A DNA stretch of 6,870 nt, from assembly GCA_007122555.1 (NCBI GenBank), contig SKTL01000378.1:1-6870 (forward strand), written 5' to 3'. Source of the DNA: Thermomicrobiaceae bacterium (GTDB lineage: Bacteria; Chloroflexota; Chloroflexia; Thermomicrobiales; Thermomicrobiaceae). The notes under the pieces are model-generated. The model had not been told where the DNA came from, did not search any database, and worked only from the letters and a program-made list of their open reading frames with translations. The position numbers and the translations under genes were made by a program. Within the stretch, counting starts at the first letter, position 1. Each line of letters opens with the position of its first letter. This document shows positions 1-5,663 of this stretch, one piece after another.

Positions 1-1
1 A

Positions 2-73
2 TGGCTCGAAGCTCGACAGAACCGCGCTGAACCAGAAGCAGTTGAACAGCTTGTGACTGATCAGGAGGGGTAA
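2..73 (+). CDS. C-terminal tail of an unidentified upstream gene (partial)
   Basis: Frame 2 is open from the left edge to a TAA at 71-73 and reads WLEARQNRAEPEAVEQL followed by VTDQEG and stop, 23 residues. The hydrophilic, Glu/Gln-rich tail is not enough to recognise a family. It is taken as a real gene end because the stop lies only 2 bases before the glpX start and the glpX ribosome binding site lies inside its last codons, as in a tightly packed operon. In Bacillus the genes before glpX encode a transaldolase and a MurA, but nothing here shows that either is present. The ATG at position 1 is in a different frame and closes after nine codons, so it is coincidental. Confidence 0.5.
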   Translation, partial: WLEARQNRAEPEAVEQLVTDQEG

Positions 74-75
74 CC

Positions 76-1062
76 GTGTCGGGTTCAATTGATCGAAACC
101 TGGCGATGGAGTTGGCGCGAACCACGGAAGCCGCGGCATTGTCCGCCGCGCGCTGGATGGGACGGGGTGACAAGATCGCCGCGGACCAGGCGGCTGTGGA
201 TGGCATGCGAACCATGCTTTCGTCGGTGCAGATGGACGGAGTCATCGTCATTGGCGAGGGGGCCAAAGACGAGGCCCCCATGCTGTACATCGGTGAAGAA
301 GTTGGAACCGGCGCCAAGCCGAAGGTCGACATCGCGGTTGACCCGGTTGAAGGGACAACCTTGCTGGCGAACGGAATGCCCAACTCGATTGCGGTTGTCG
401 CGATGTCTGATCGTGGCACCATGTTCTTCGCCCCCGGGATCGTCTACATGAACAAGATCGCCGTCGGACCCGAGGCGGCGGACGTCATTGATCTGAACCT
501 GTCGACCGCGGAGAACCTGAACCGGATCGCCCAGGCCAAGCGAATGCCGGTGCATCAGTTGACGGTCGTGGTTCTGCAGCGACCTCGTCATGAACAGCTG
601 ATTGCTGACATTCGAGCAACCGGCGCCCGAATCAAGCTCATTTCCGACGGCGACGTCGCCGGTGGCCTCATGACCTGCACGCCCGGTGGCGGGGCGGATG
701 TCCTGATGGGTGTCGGTGGCGCCCCAGAGGCGGTCATTACCGCGGCGGCGCTCAAGTGCATTGGCGGCACGATCCAGTGCAAGCTTTGGCCGCGTGATGA
801 CGAAGAGGAACGCATTGCCGTTGAGGCCGGCTTCGACATCGACGCCGTGCTCACTGCGGACGATCTGGTGAACTCTGATAACATCTTTTTTGCGGCGACG
901 GGAATTACCGATGGGGAGTTTCTTCGGGGTGTCCATTACACCGCGCATGGAGCCACGACGCAGTCGCTGGTGATGCGATCTCGATCCGGAACGGTTCGCT
1001 GGATTGATTCGACCCACGAATTGCGCAAGCTCGCGGAGTATGCGTCGGTGCCATTTGACTAG
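76..1062 (+). CDS. glpX: Class II fructose-1,6-bisphosphatase (GlpX)
   Basis: Predicted cytosolic metal-dependent phosphatase that converts fructose 1,6-bisphosphate to fructose 6-phosphate and phosphate in gluconeogenesis. Some family members also take sedoheptulose 1,7-bisphosphate. The protein has 328 residues, the usual length. Family motifs are in order: GDK at 31-33 (Asp32, metal site), VIGEGAKDEAPML at 58-70 (Glu61), DPVEGTT at 89-95 (Asp89, Glu92, Thr94), SDGDVAGG at 190-197, and GGAPEAV at 214-220 (Glu218). These match the metal- and phosphate-binding positions known from E. coli GlpX. The GTG start is chosen because AGGAGG at 63-68 lies 7 bases upstream and the N-terminus fits the family. 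It starts 2 bases after the upstream stop, so it is probably cotranscribed with that gene. No key residue is missing. The family call is very secure; a bifunctional FBPase/SBPase role cannot be excluded. Confidence 0.97.
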   Translation: MSGSIDRNLAMELARTTEAAALSAARWMGRGDKIAADQAAVDGMRTMLSSVQMDGVIVIGEGAKDEAPMLYIGEEVGTGAKPKVDIAVDPVEGTTLLANGMPNSIAVVAMSDRGTMFFAPGIVYMNKIAVGPEAADVIDLNLSTAENLNRIAQAKRMPVHQLTVVVLQRPRHEQLIADIRATGARIKLISDGDVAGGLMTCTPGGGADVLMGVGGAPEAVITAAALKCIGGTIQCKLWPRDDEEERIAVEAGFDIDAVLTADDLVNSDNIFFAATGITDGEFLRGVHYTAHGATTQSLVMRSRSGTVRWIDSTHELRKLAEYASVPFD

Positions 1063-1084
1063 ATGCGGAGAGTCGTGTTAGACT
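1055..1084 (+). promoter_or_regulatory. Sigma-70-type promoter for rho
   Basis: TTGACT (1055-1060, 5/6 to the -35 consensus) and TAGACT (1079-1084, 4/6 with the key T, A and final T) are separated by 18 bases. Transcription would start near 1091, giving a rho leader of about 435 nt. The -35 box overlaps the last sense codon and the first base of the glpX stop codon, so rho would have its own promoter at the exact end of glpX. Read-through from glpX is also possible. This is a motif match by eye; no start site is demonstrated. Confidence 0.55.
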
Positions 1085-1096
1085 CGGTGAGCGCCT

Positions 1097-1115
1097 GGGG
1101 ATCGGCGTAGTCCCC
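1097..1115 (+). other. Weak hairpin at the 5' end of the rho leader
   Basis: GGGGA (1097-1101) can pair with TCCCC (1111-1115) around a 9-base loop, followed by TCTGTTT. As a glpX terminator it is poor: five pairs and a broken T-run. Because it begins within about 10 bases of the predicted rho transcription start, a 5'-end stem in the rho leader is equally possible. Confidence 0.25.
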
Positions 1116-1352
1116 TCTGTTTCCTGCATGAATCTCCAAGATCATGGAACGGTCCGAGTGATTCGACGGACATCTTCGGATATTACAGCATGACAATTCA
1201 GTGTGCGGGTAGCCAGCTTCATTCATTTGGCCTGACGTCTGACGCGTCTGCGTACTCGACGTAGGGCTGCCAGTTGACCTGGTTATGAATTCGACAGGGA
1301 TATTGACCAGCAATTGTATCTCCATGTGCTCTCCGGGCACGTCTCACACGAG

Positions 1353-1374
1353 TGGCTCGATCAGTAATCGACCA
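1353..1374 (+). other. Bulged hairpin before the leader-ORF ribosome binding site
   Basis: TGG (1353-1355) plus TCGAT (1357-1361) pair with ATCGA (1367-1371) plus CCA (1372-1374), giving eight pairs with C1356 bulged and the loop CAGTA. The stem ends 6 bases before AGGAGG at 1381, so it could affect access to that ribosome binding site or position a 30S subunit. It could also be chance; pairing energy was not computed. Confidence 0.3.
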
Positions 1375-1380
1375 ACAATC

Positions 1381-1386
1381 AGGAGG
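1381..1386 (+). promoter_or_regulatory. Strong Shine-Dalgarno site inside the rho leader
   Basis: A perfect AGGAGG lies 9 bases before a GTG at 1396. It is about 140 bases ahead of the rho ATG, too far to serve rho, and the frame it opens runs exactly to the rho start. It is the main evidence for the leader ORF. Confidence 0.5.
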
Positions 1387-1395
1387 AATCGGCAC

Positions 1396-1530
1396 GTGAG
1401 CCGATCGCTTGAAAACTGGCGGCGCCGCCGCCAAACCCCGACAAATTTTCGGAACCGAAGTAACCGTTCGCGAGGTGTCTGTGTGCAGACGTACTGTATG
1501 CGTGCGCCCGCGGGAAGAGGAAGACGATGA
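1396..1530 (+). CDS. Possible rho leader peptide, arginine-rich, coupled to rho
   Basis: Candidate 44-residue ORF opening with a GTG 9 bases after AGGAGG and ending in a TGA that overlaps the rho start codon (ATGA at 1527-1530), the classic arrangement for translational coupling. The peptide has 13 Arg, one acidic residue, a run of four Arg at 9-12, and two Cys (29 and 34). It has no signal peptide or membrane segment and matches no family I know. A short upstream ORF (rhoL) is known for enterobacterial rho, where the leader takes part in autoregulation; no sequence relation to that ORF is claimed. The four Arg codons coincide with a GC-rich hairpin at 1417-1433. Caution: Arg-rich translations are common in non-coding frames of GC-rich DNA, so peptide function is unproven even if the ORF is translated. 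The same frame is open from an ATG at 1285 that lacks a ribosome binding site. Confidence 0.42.
   Translation: MSRSLENWRRRRQTPTNFRNRSNRSRGVCVQTYCMRAPAGRGRR
1417..1433 (+). other. GC-rich hairpin within the leader ORF
   Basis: TGGCGGC (1417-1423) and GCCGCCA (1427-1433) form a perfect seven-pair stem around a 3-base GCC loop. There is no T-run directly after it (AACCCCGACAAATTTT follows), so it is not a standard intrinsic terminator. A translating ribosome would melt it, so it could act as a pause or attenuation element linked to leader translation. Confidence 0.4.
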
Positions 1531-2780
1531 TCGTTACGATATCTGAACTTGAATCCAAGAACATCGACGAACTGCAGGAAATGGCGAGAGATCTGGAAGT
1601 TACCGGATATTCCCGCCTCAAGAAACGCGATCTCATCAGCCGCGTACTCCAGAAACAGACAGAGCAGCAGGGCAACATTTACGGCGAAGGCGTGCTCGAC
1701 ATTATCGAAGATGGCTTCGGATTCCTGCGGGGTGAGCGTTACCTGCCGGGGCCGAACGATATCTACGTGTCGCAGTCGCAGATCCGGCGGTTCGGGCTGC
1801 GCACCGGCGACTGGATTTCCGGGCACGTGCGGCCACCGAAGGACAACGAGAAGTACTACAGCCTGCTTCGTGTTGAGGCCGTCAACGGGATGGACCCGGA
1901 ATCCGCCCGCCGGCGCCCGAATTTCGATCATATGACCCCGATCTTTCCGCTCGAGCAGATCAAGCTGGAGACCGCCCCGAACATTCTGGCGACCATGATT
2001 GTCGACCTTGTCGCTCCGGTTGGCCGAGGACAGCGCGGATTGCTGGTTTCCCCGCCGAAGGCCGGGAAGACGCTCTTGCTCAAGGCGATCGCGAACGGCA
2101 TCACCTCGAACTGTGAGGATGTCCACCTCATGGTCTGTCTGATCGGCGAGCGGCCCGAAGAGGTGACCGACATGCGCCGGTCCGTGGACGGTGAAGTGAT
2201 CAGCTCGACGTTTGACGAGCCGGTGGAGGATCACACCAAGGTCGCCGAGATGGCGCTCGAGCGAGCCAAGCGCATGGTGGAGTCGGGTCGCGACGTCGTG
2301 ATTCTCCTGGACTCCATCACACGACTTGCCCGCGCCTACAACCTCGCCGTTCCCCCGAGTGGTCGGACGCTCTCCGGTGGTATCGACCCGGTTGCGCTCT
2401 ATCCACCGAAGCGATTTTTCGGTGCAGCGCGTAACATCGAGGGTGGCGGCAGTCTGACAATTATCTCAACCTGTCTCGTCGATACCGGATCCCGCATGGA
2501 CGATGTCATTTACGAGGAGTTCAAGGGAACCGGTAACATGGAGCTGCATCTGGATCGCAAGCTTGCAGAGCGACGAATCTACCCAGCGATTGATGTTCAG
2601 CGTTCCGGCACCCGGCGAGAAGAGCTGCTGCTCGACGAAAATACTTTGCGGCAGGTCTGGACGATGCGTCGCATGGTCTCGATGCTGGGTGGAACCGAGG
2701 GGACTGAGCTAGTTCTTGGGCGGCTTTCCAAGACGGGAACGAACGAAGAATTCCTCGCCACGCTCAACAAGGAAATCTAG
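1527..2780 (+). CDS. rho: Transcription termination factor Rho
   Basis: Hexameric RNA-dependent ATPase and translocase that loads on untranslated C-rich RNA and releases RNA polymerase. It has 417 residues, close to the 419 of E. coli. Domains: Rho N-terminal helical domain (about 5-45), cold-shock-like primary RNA-binding domain (about 52-120, with GFGFLRG at 63-69), and RecA-type motor (about 140-417). Walker A is PPKAGKT at 176-182 (Lys181), Walker [11 protein letters not shown] at 257-266 (Asp262), the Q-loop [18 protein letters not shown] at 281-298, and the R-loop/arginine-finger region [11 protein letters not shown] to [10 protein letters not shown] at 330-368. The start is set by GAGG at 1517-1520, 6 bases upstream. 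One oddity: residue 207 is Gly ([12 protein letters not shown]) where E. coli has Asp210, a bicyclomycin-contacting residue. The long leader with a small overlapping ORF suggests autoregulation. rpmE, which follows rho in Bacillus, is absent; the next gene is convergent, 13 bases away. Confidence 0.98.
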   Translation: MIVTISELESKNIDELQEMARDLEVTGYSRLKKRDLISRVLQKQTEQQGNIYGEGVLDIIEDGFGFLRGERYLPGPNDIYVSQSQIRRFGLRTGDWISGHVRPPKDNEKYYSLLRVEAVNGMDPESARRRPNFDHMTPIFPLEQIKLETAPNILATMIVDLVAPVGRGQRGLLVSPPKAGKTLLLKAIANGITSNCEDVHLMVCLIGERPEEVTDMRRSVDGEVISSTFDEPVEDHTKVAEMALERAKRMVESGRDVVILLDSITRLARAYNLAVPPSGRTLSGGIDPVALYPPKRFFGAARNIEGGGSLTIISTCLVDTGSRMDDVIYEEFKGTGNMELHLDRKLAERRIYPAIDVQRSGTRREELLLDENTLRQVWTMRRMVSMLGGTEGTELVLGRLSKTGTNEEFLATLNKEI

Positions 2781-2793
2781 TCAGCTTTCAGGC

Positions 2794-3543
2794 TCAGGTC
2801 TGACGCCACAAGTAATCCAGCACCATTCCGGTGTACGTTGCTGGGGACTCCTGATGCGCGAGATGTCCGGTGCCCGGGATGATGCCGAGGTTCGCTGACT
2901 GCATCCGACGCCAGAGCGATAGCGCCCGGTCCGGGATCATCACCGGGTCATCGTCACCGCCGAGAATCAGGACCGGCTGGCTGATCTCGTCAGCCTTTCG
3001 CACGGCGTCGAGATGGTCATCAGGCGGGTGTTCGAGGGATTGCGTGAAGCGTTTGAGCAGGATCTCGCGTGAGTATCCGGGGCGCTGCTCGCCGTGTTCC
3101 TCATCGAGTCGAGCTTCCAGTCTGGGAAACACCGTGGACGCGTATTGTCGACCATAGTCGATGATATCCGGATCGTTCAGATCGGGAACCGACGTGATGA
3201 CAATCGACGCGACGCGTTCAGGCGCTGTTCGCGCCATATGCATCGCCACGACCGCGCCATGGCTGCAACCGATCACGTGGGCTGTTGATATGTCCATGTT
3301 GTCCAGCACTGCGGAAACATCATCTGACATTGCGCTCACGCTCATCTCCCCCTGACGGAGAACCGACCTGCCGTGACCCCGGAGATCGGGGGCGATCACC
3401 GTGAAGTACCGTGAGAGCTGCGCCTGTACCATGGTCCATGAGCGATGTGTTCCGAAGAAGTCGTGAAGCAAGACGACCGTCGCCGGCCCGGTACCTCGGA
3501 CATTGAAATACACTGATCCGGATTCCCGTTCTATCGTCGGCAT
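2794..3543 (-). CDS. Alpha/beta hydrolase of unknown substrate
   Basis: Predicted serine hydrolase of the alpha/beta fold, 249 residues, cytosolic (no signal peptide). Visible landmarks: VVLLHDFFG at 23-31 (oxyanion-hole strand loop, HD in place of the common HG), PDLRGHGRS at 52-60, the nucleophile elbow GCSHGA at 92-97 (Ser94), an acid region LGGDDDP at 194-200 (one of Asp197-199), and GTGHLAHQE at 224-232 (His227). The catalytic triad therefore looks complete. Substrate cannot be told from sequence; esterases, C-C bond hydrolases and lactonases share this pattern. The ATG at 3543 is preferred over an in-frame GTG at 3576 because GAGGG lies 8 bases upstream of it, while the GTG has no ribosome binding site and sits near the predicted transcription start. 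It is convergent with rho and divergent from the ATPase gene, with a separate upstream region, so it is probably monocistronic. Confidence 0.9.
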   Translation of the reverse strand: MPTIERESGSVYFNVRGTGPATVVLLHDFFGTHRSWTMVQAQLSRYFTVIAPDLRGHGRSVLRQGEMSVSAMSDDVSAVLDNMDISTAHVIGCSHGAVVAMHMARTAPERVASIVITSVPDLNDPDIIDYGRQYASTVFPRLEARLDEEHGEQRPGYSREILLKRFTQSLEHPPDDHLDAVRKADEISQPVLILGGDDDPVMIPDRALSLWRRMQSANLGIIPGTGHLAHQESPATYTGMVLDYLWRQT

Positions 3544-3584
3544 TAGCGGTTCCCTCACGACGCGCAAGTGGTCCACGATTGATC

Positions 3585-3593
3585 AGCATAGCA
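3585..3593 (-). promoter_or_regulatory. Possible extended -10 promoter for the hydrolase gene
   Basis: On the minus strand TGC-TATGCT (complement of 3585-3593) is an extended -10 element (TGn plus TATGCT, four of six to consensus). The start would be near 3578, giving a short leader of about 35 nt to the ATG at 3543. No convincing -35 box is present at 17 or 18 bases, which extended -10 promoters tolerate. I saw no equally clear + strand promoter for the divergent ATPase gene. Confidence 0.3.
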
Positions 3594-3679
3594 TTCGTCC
3601 CGGTGGCTCGACACATGCGCGCAGTCGGCACGGTGATGAATATCCGATGATCAAGTGGAGAGGTAAGCGAGAGCGACGC

Positions 3680-5380
3680 ATGAAGTCTGTGAGCCAGCTG
3701 AAGGACACGCTGAACCGAATCGACCGTCGCGGGTACAAGGCGTATCGAGACATCCAGGGTGAGTATTGCGCCGGATCGATGGTGATCGCGATCGACCACG
3801 TTCAGGCCGATCCCTTTGCGGCCCCGTCGCGATTGCGCCTTATCTTCGAACGTGGAAACCTGGATCTCCCCGATCCGCGATCGGAACTGGAGCGTGTTAC
3901 GCTCGAAGACTTTCTGGCGAGACGCTTTCGGGATGCGGTAAAGTCCGGAACGTCTCGCGGGCCGGGGAGCGGGAAGTCCGGCGCGATTCAGATTGACGCA
4001 GGACGGCAGGAAGTGCTGGAACGAACCGCCTGTCGCGTTTCGCCCGAAACCGTTGAACTACGGGTGTCAGCGGGATTGCCGGCGCAGGGGCGAACGATTC
4101 TTGGCCGGGCTGCGGATACACTGCTTACGGAGCAGCTACCTGAGCTTGCGCGAGGCGCGTGCGTTCTCGACCAGGATGCTCAGCGCGAGGCTCGCTACTT
4201 TCTGGACACGATCACGGATGCTGACGCGATACGAAGGCAACTCCAGGAGCGCAATCTCGTCGCGTTCGTCGCAGATGGAGCGATTCTCCCGCGAGAAAGC
4301 GGAATCAGCGATCGCCCGATGTGGGGTGAAGTAGTCCCGTTCAGGTCGCCAGAAAGTCTGCGGGTCGAGCTGGAGCGGCCGAACGGTGGGCCTATCACCG
4401 GCATGGGGTTGCCCGGAGGCGTGACATTGATCGTAGGAGGAGGGTTTCACGGCAAGTCCACGCTGCTGGAAGCGCTCTCGCGTGGCGTGTACAACCATGT
4501 TCCCGAAGACGGCCGGGAGTTCGTAGTTACGCGGGATGACGCTGTGAAAATACGCGCCGAAGATGGCCGCAGCGTAGTCGGGAATGACTTGCGTTCGTTC
4601 ATCAATCGACTCCCGCTTGGCCGCCAGACCGATCAGTTCTCAAGTGACAACGCCTCCGGTTCCACCTCGCAGGCGGCGAATATCCTCGAAGCGATCGAGT
4701 CCGGCAGCCGGCTTCTCCTGATGGATGAAGACACATGCGCAACGAACTTCATGATCCGGGATGACGTGATGCGCCGGCTGGTTCCCGACGACTCCGAGCC
4801 GATTACCCCGTTCATCGATCGTGTCCGCCAGCTTTACGAGCAGAAAGGCGTGTCGACCATCCTCGTGATGGGAGGCGCGGGCGACTACTTCGGAGTCGCG
4901 GATACGGTGATCTGGATGAACGAGTACGCCCCGCACGACGTCAGCGAGCGCGCTCAGGCGCTGATCGAGCGCCGAAAGCCGTCCGCCGGCTGCGATCTAG
5001 AGCCTGTTCACCGCGTCCCGGACCCGTCTTCAATCGATCCGACTCGTAGAAACCGGACGAAGACGCGCGCCCGCGGCACTGAGGAACTCGGCTTTGGCGA
5101 GGAGAATATCGACCTGCGGCAGGTTGAACAGATCGTCGATCCGAGTCAGACCAGAGGGATCGCCGAGATCCTGGTGTACGCCGGGTCGAAGGGGATAATC
5201 GACGGGCGACGGTCAATATGCGAAGTCCTCGACCGGATCGATGAGTTGCTCCGCGAGAACCCGATCGACATCGTCTCGAATTTCCGCGGTCACCCTGGGG
5301 ACTTTGCCCGTCCCCGGCGTTACGAAATCAGCGCTGCCTTGAACCGGTTACGGTCGCTGAAGGTGGCGCAACGCCGCTGA
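3680..5380 (+). CDS. Predicted ATPase of the ABC class (COG3044/PF09818 family)
   Basis: 566-residue soluble protein, normal for this widespread but poorly characterised family. It is not a transporter subunit: no membrane partner is nearby. The N-terminal family signature IDRRGYKAYRDIQGEY is at 14-29. The ATPase core has a Walker A-like GGGFHGKST at 253-261 (Lys259), a signature-like stretch SSDNASGSTSQAANILEAIE at 321-340, Walker B with family motif LLLMDEDTCATNFMIRD at 345-361 (Asp349, Glu350), and GGAGDYF at 398-404 before strand DTVIWM. The C-terminal part (about 465-566) fits the additional domain of this family. The trypanosome relative MRB1590 is an RNA-editing factor with an RNA-binding pore, so an RNA-linked role is plausible but inferred. 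The ATG at 3680 is chosen for fit to the family N-terminus and a weak GAGAG 6 bases upstream; an in-frame ATG at 3647 would add 11 basic residues and cannot be excluded. The reading frame is also open further upstream, over the antisense hydrolase start. Confidence 0.9.
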   Translation: MKSVSQLKDTLNRIDRRGYKAYRDIQGEYCAGSMVIAIDHVQADPFAAPSRLRLIFERGNLDLPDPRSELERVTLEDFLARRFRDAVKSGTSRGPGSGKSGAIQIDAGRQEVLERTACRVSPETVELRVSAGLPAQGRTILGRAADTLLTEQLPELARGACVLDQDAQREARYFLDTITDADAIRRQLQERNLVAFVADGAILPRESGISDRPMWGEVVPFRSPESLRVELERPNGGPITGMGLPGGVTLIVGGGFHGKSTLLEALSRGVYNHVPEDGREFVVTRDDAVKIRAEDGRSVVGNDLRSFINRLPLGRQTDQFSSDNASGSTSQAANILEAIESGSRLLLMDEDTCATNFMIRDDVMRRLVPDDSEPITPFIDRVRQLYEQKGVSTILVMGGAGDYFGVADTVIWMNEYAPHDVSERAQALIERRKPSAGCDLEPVHRVPDPSSIDPTRRNRTKTRARGTEELGFGEENIDLRQVEQIVDPSQTRGIAEILVYAGSKGIIDGRRSICEVLDRIDELLRENPIDIVSNFRGHPGDFARPRRYEISAALNRLRSLKVAQRR

Positions 5381-5381
5381 T

Positions 5382-5558
5382 TCAGGTGCGATCTCGCGTA
5401 TGTCTGAGCCAGACCGGCAGCGCCAACAGGAGGATGAACAACGCCATCAGCGGGAGTATGAAGATCCCGCCGCGAGCGCCGATGACGAGCATCAGCAGCA
5501 GGAGTCCGATGACGGGCATCATGATCCACACAGCAATCTGCAGGCGATCCGGTTGCAT
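5382..5558 (-). CDS. Small two-helix membrane protein, function unknown
   Basis: 58-residue protein with a short polar N-terminus (MQPDRLQ), two hydrophobic segments at about 8-27 and 31-50 joined by a tight GARGG turn, and a basic tail (RHTRDRT). The topology is a helical hairpin in the cytoplasmic membrane, probably with the basic C-terminus inside. No family recognised and no catalytic residue visible. The start at 5558 has GAGGG 5 bases upstream. The same frame is open to an ATG at 5654, but that codon lies upstream of the TATAAT promoter at 5635-5640, so the longer 90-residue form would not be made from this promoter and its extra part is polar and unremarkable. It follows cimA in the same orientation and ends 1 base from the stop of the convergent ATPase gene. 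Confidence 0.72.
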   Translation of the reverse strand: MQPDRLQIAVWIMMPVIGLLLLMLVIGARGGIFILPLMALFILLLALPVWLRHTRDRT

Positions 5559-5634
5559 AACGTCCCTCGATTCCTGGTACGAAGCGAATACGCGCGAGAG
5601 ACCTGACGTCCGTATCTGGCAGTTGATTGACGTA

Positions 5635-5663
5635 ATTATAACCAGTTCGCGCACCGTCGTCAG
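5635..5663 (-). promoter_or_regulatory. Near-consensus sigma-70 promoter for the small membrane protein
   Basis: On the minus strand, CTGACG (complement of 5658-5663, 4/6 to the -35 consensus), a 17-base spacer, and a perfect TATAAT (complement of 5635-5640). Transcription should start near 5628, about 70 nt before the ATG at 5558. The -35 box includes the cimA stop codon, so the small gene has its own promoter built into the end of its neighbour. Confidence 0.65.

Larger units (their letters stand above)
1063..1395 (+). other. Non-coding interval between glpX and the rho leader ORF
   Basis: About 330 bases without a convincing gene, most of it predicted 5' untranslated leader of rho. Downstream of the promoter core there is a weak hairpin at 1097-1115, and a bulged hairpin at 1353-1374 just ahead of a strong ribosome binding site at 1381. 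Two tiny ORFs (1128-1193 and 1190-1264) have no ribosome binding site. Around 1311-1350 cytosine exceeds guanine (14 to 8 by my count) with many pyrimidine-C steps, as expected of a Rho-loading (rut) site. That is compatible with Rho autoregulation but does not prove it. No known riboswitch or T-box was recognised. Confidence 0.5.

Noticed and set aside
85..1017. Long minus-strand ORF (310 codons) opposite glpX
   Set aside because: It is the antisense shadow of a secure GlpX frame in GC-rich DNA. Its translation is Arg/His/Gly-rich, low in hydrophobic core residues and matches no family.
1152..1171. Possible hairpin GTCCG/CGGAC in the rho leader
   Set aside because: Only five pairs with a 10-base loop and several competing pairings nearby; not distinguishable from chance.
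1128..1264. Two tiny + strand ORFs (1128-1193 and 1190-1264) with an ATGA overlap
   Set aside because: Neither has a Shine-Dalgarno sequence at a workable distance; 21 and 24 codons open by chance are expected in this interval.
1274..1310. Two TTGACC boxes and a CTGGT/ACCAG inverted repeat as a second promoter or operator for rho
   Set aside because: No -10 box at 16-18 bases from either TTGACC, and the inverted repeat is five bases with a 22-base gap.
1059..1340. Minus-strand 93-codon ORF in the glpX-rho interval
   Set aside because: Low-complexity Ser/Thr/Arg-rich translation, no recognisable motif, and it lies against a promoter and leader read on the other strand.
1438..1459. Alternative pairings CCGA/TCGG and TTCG/CGAA that could act as a terminator/antiterminator switch
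   Set aside because: Each stem has only four pairs, too weak to support a switch without covariation data.
1344..2234. Minus-strand ORF (296 codons) opposite the rho leader and rho 5' half
   Set aside because: Most of it is the mirror of rho codons, with no recognisable domain; the rho frame explains the codon pattern.
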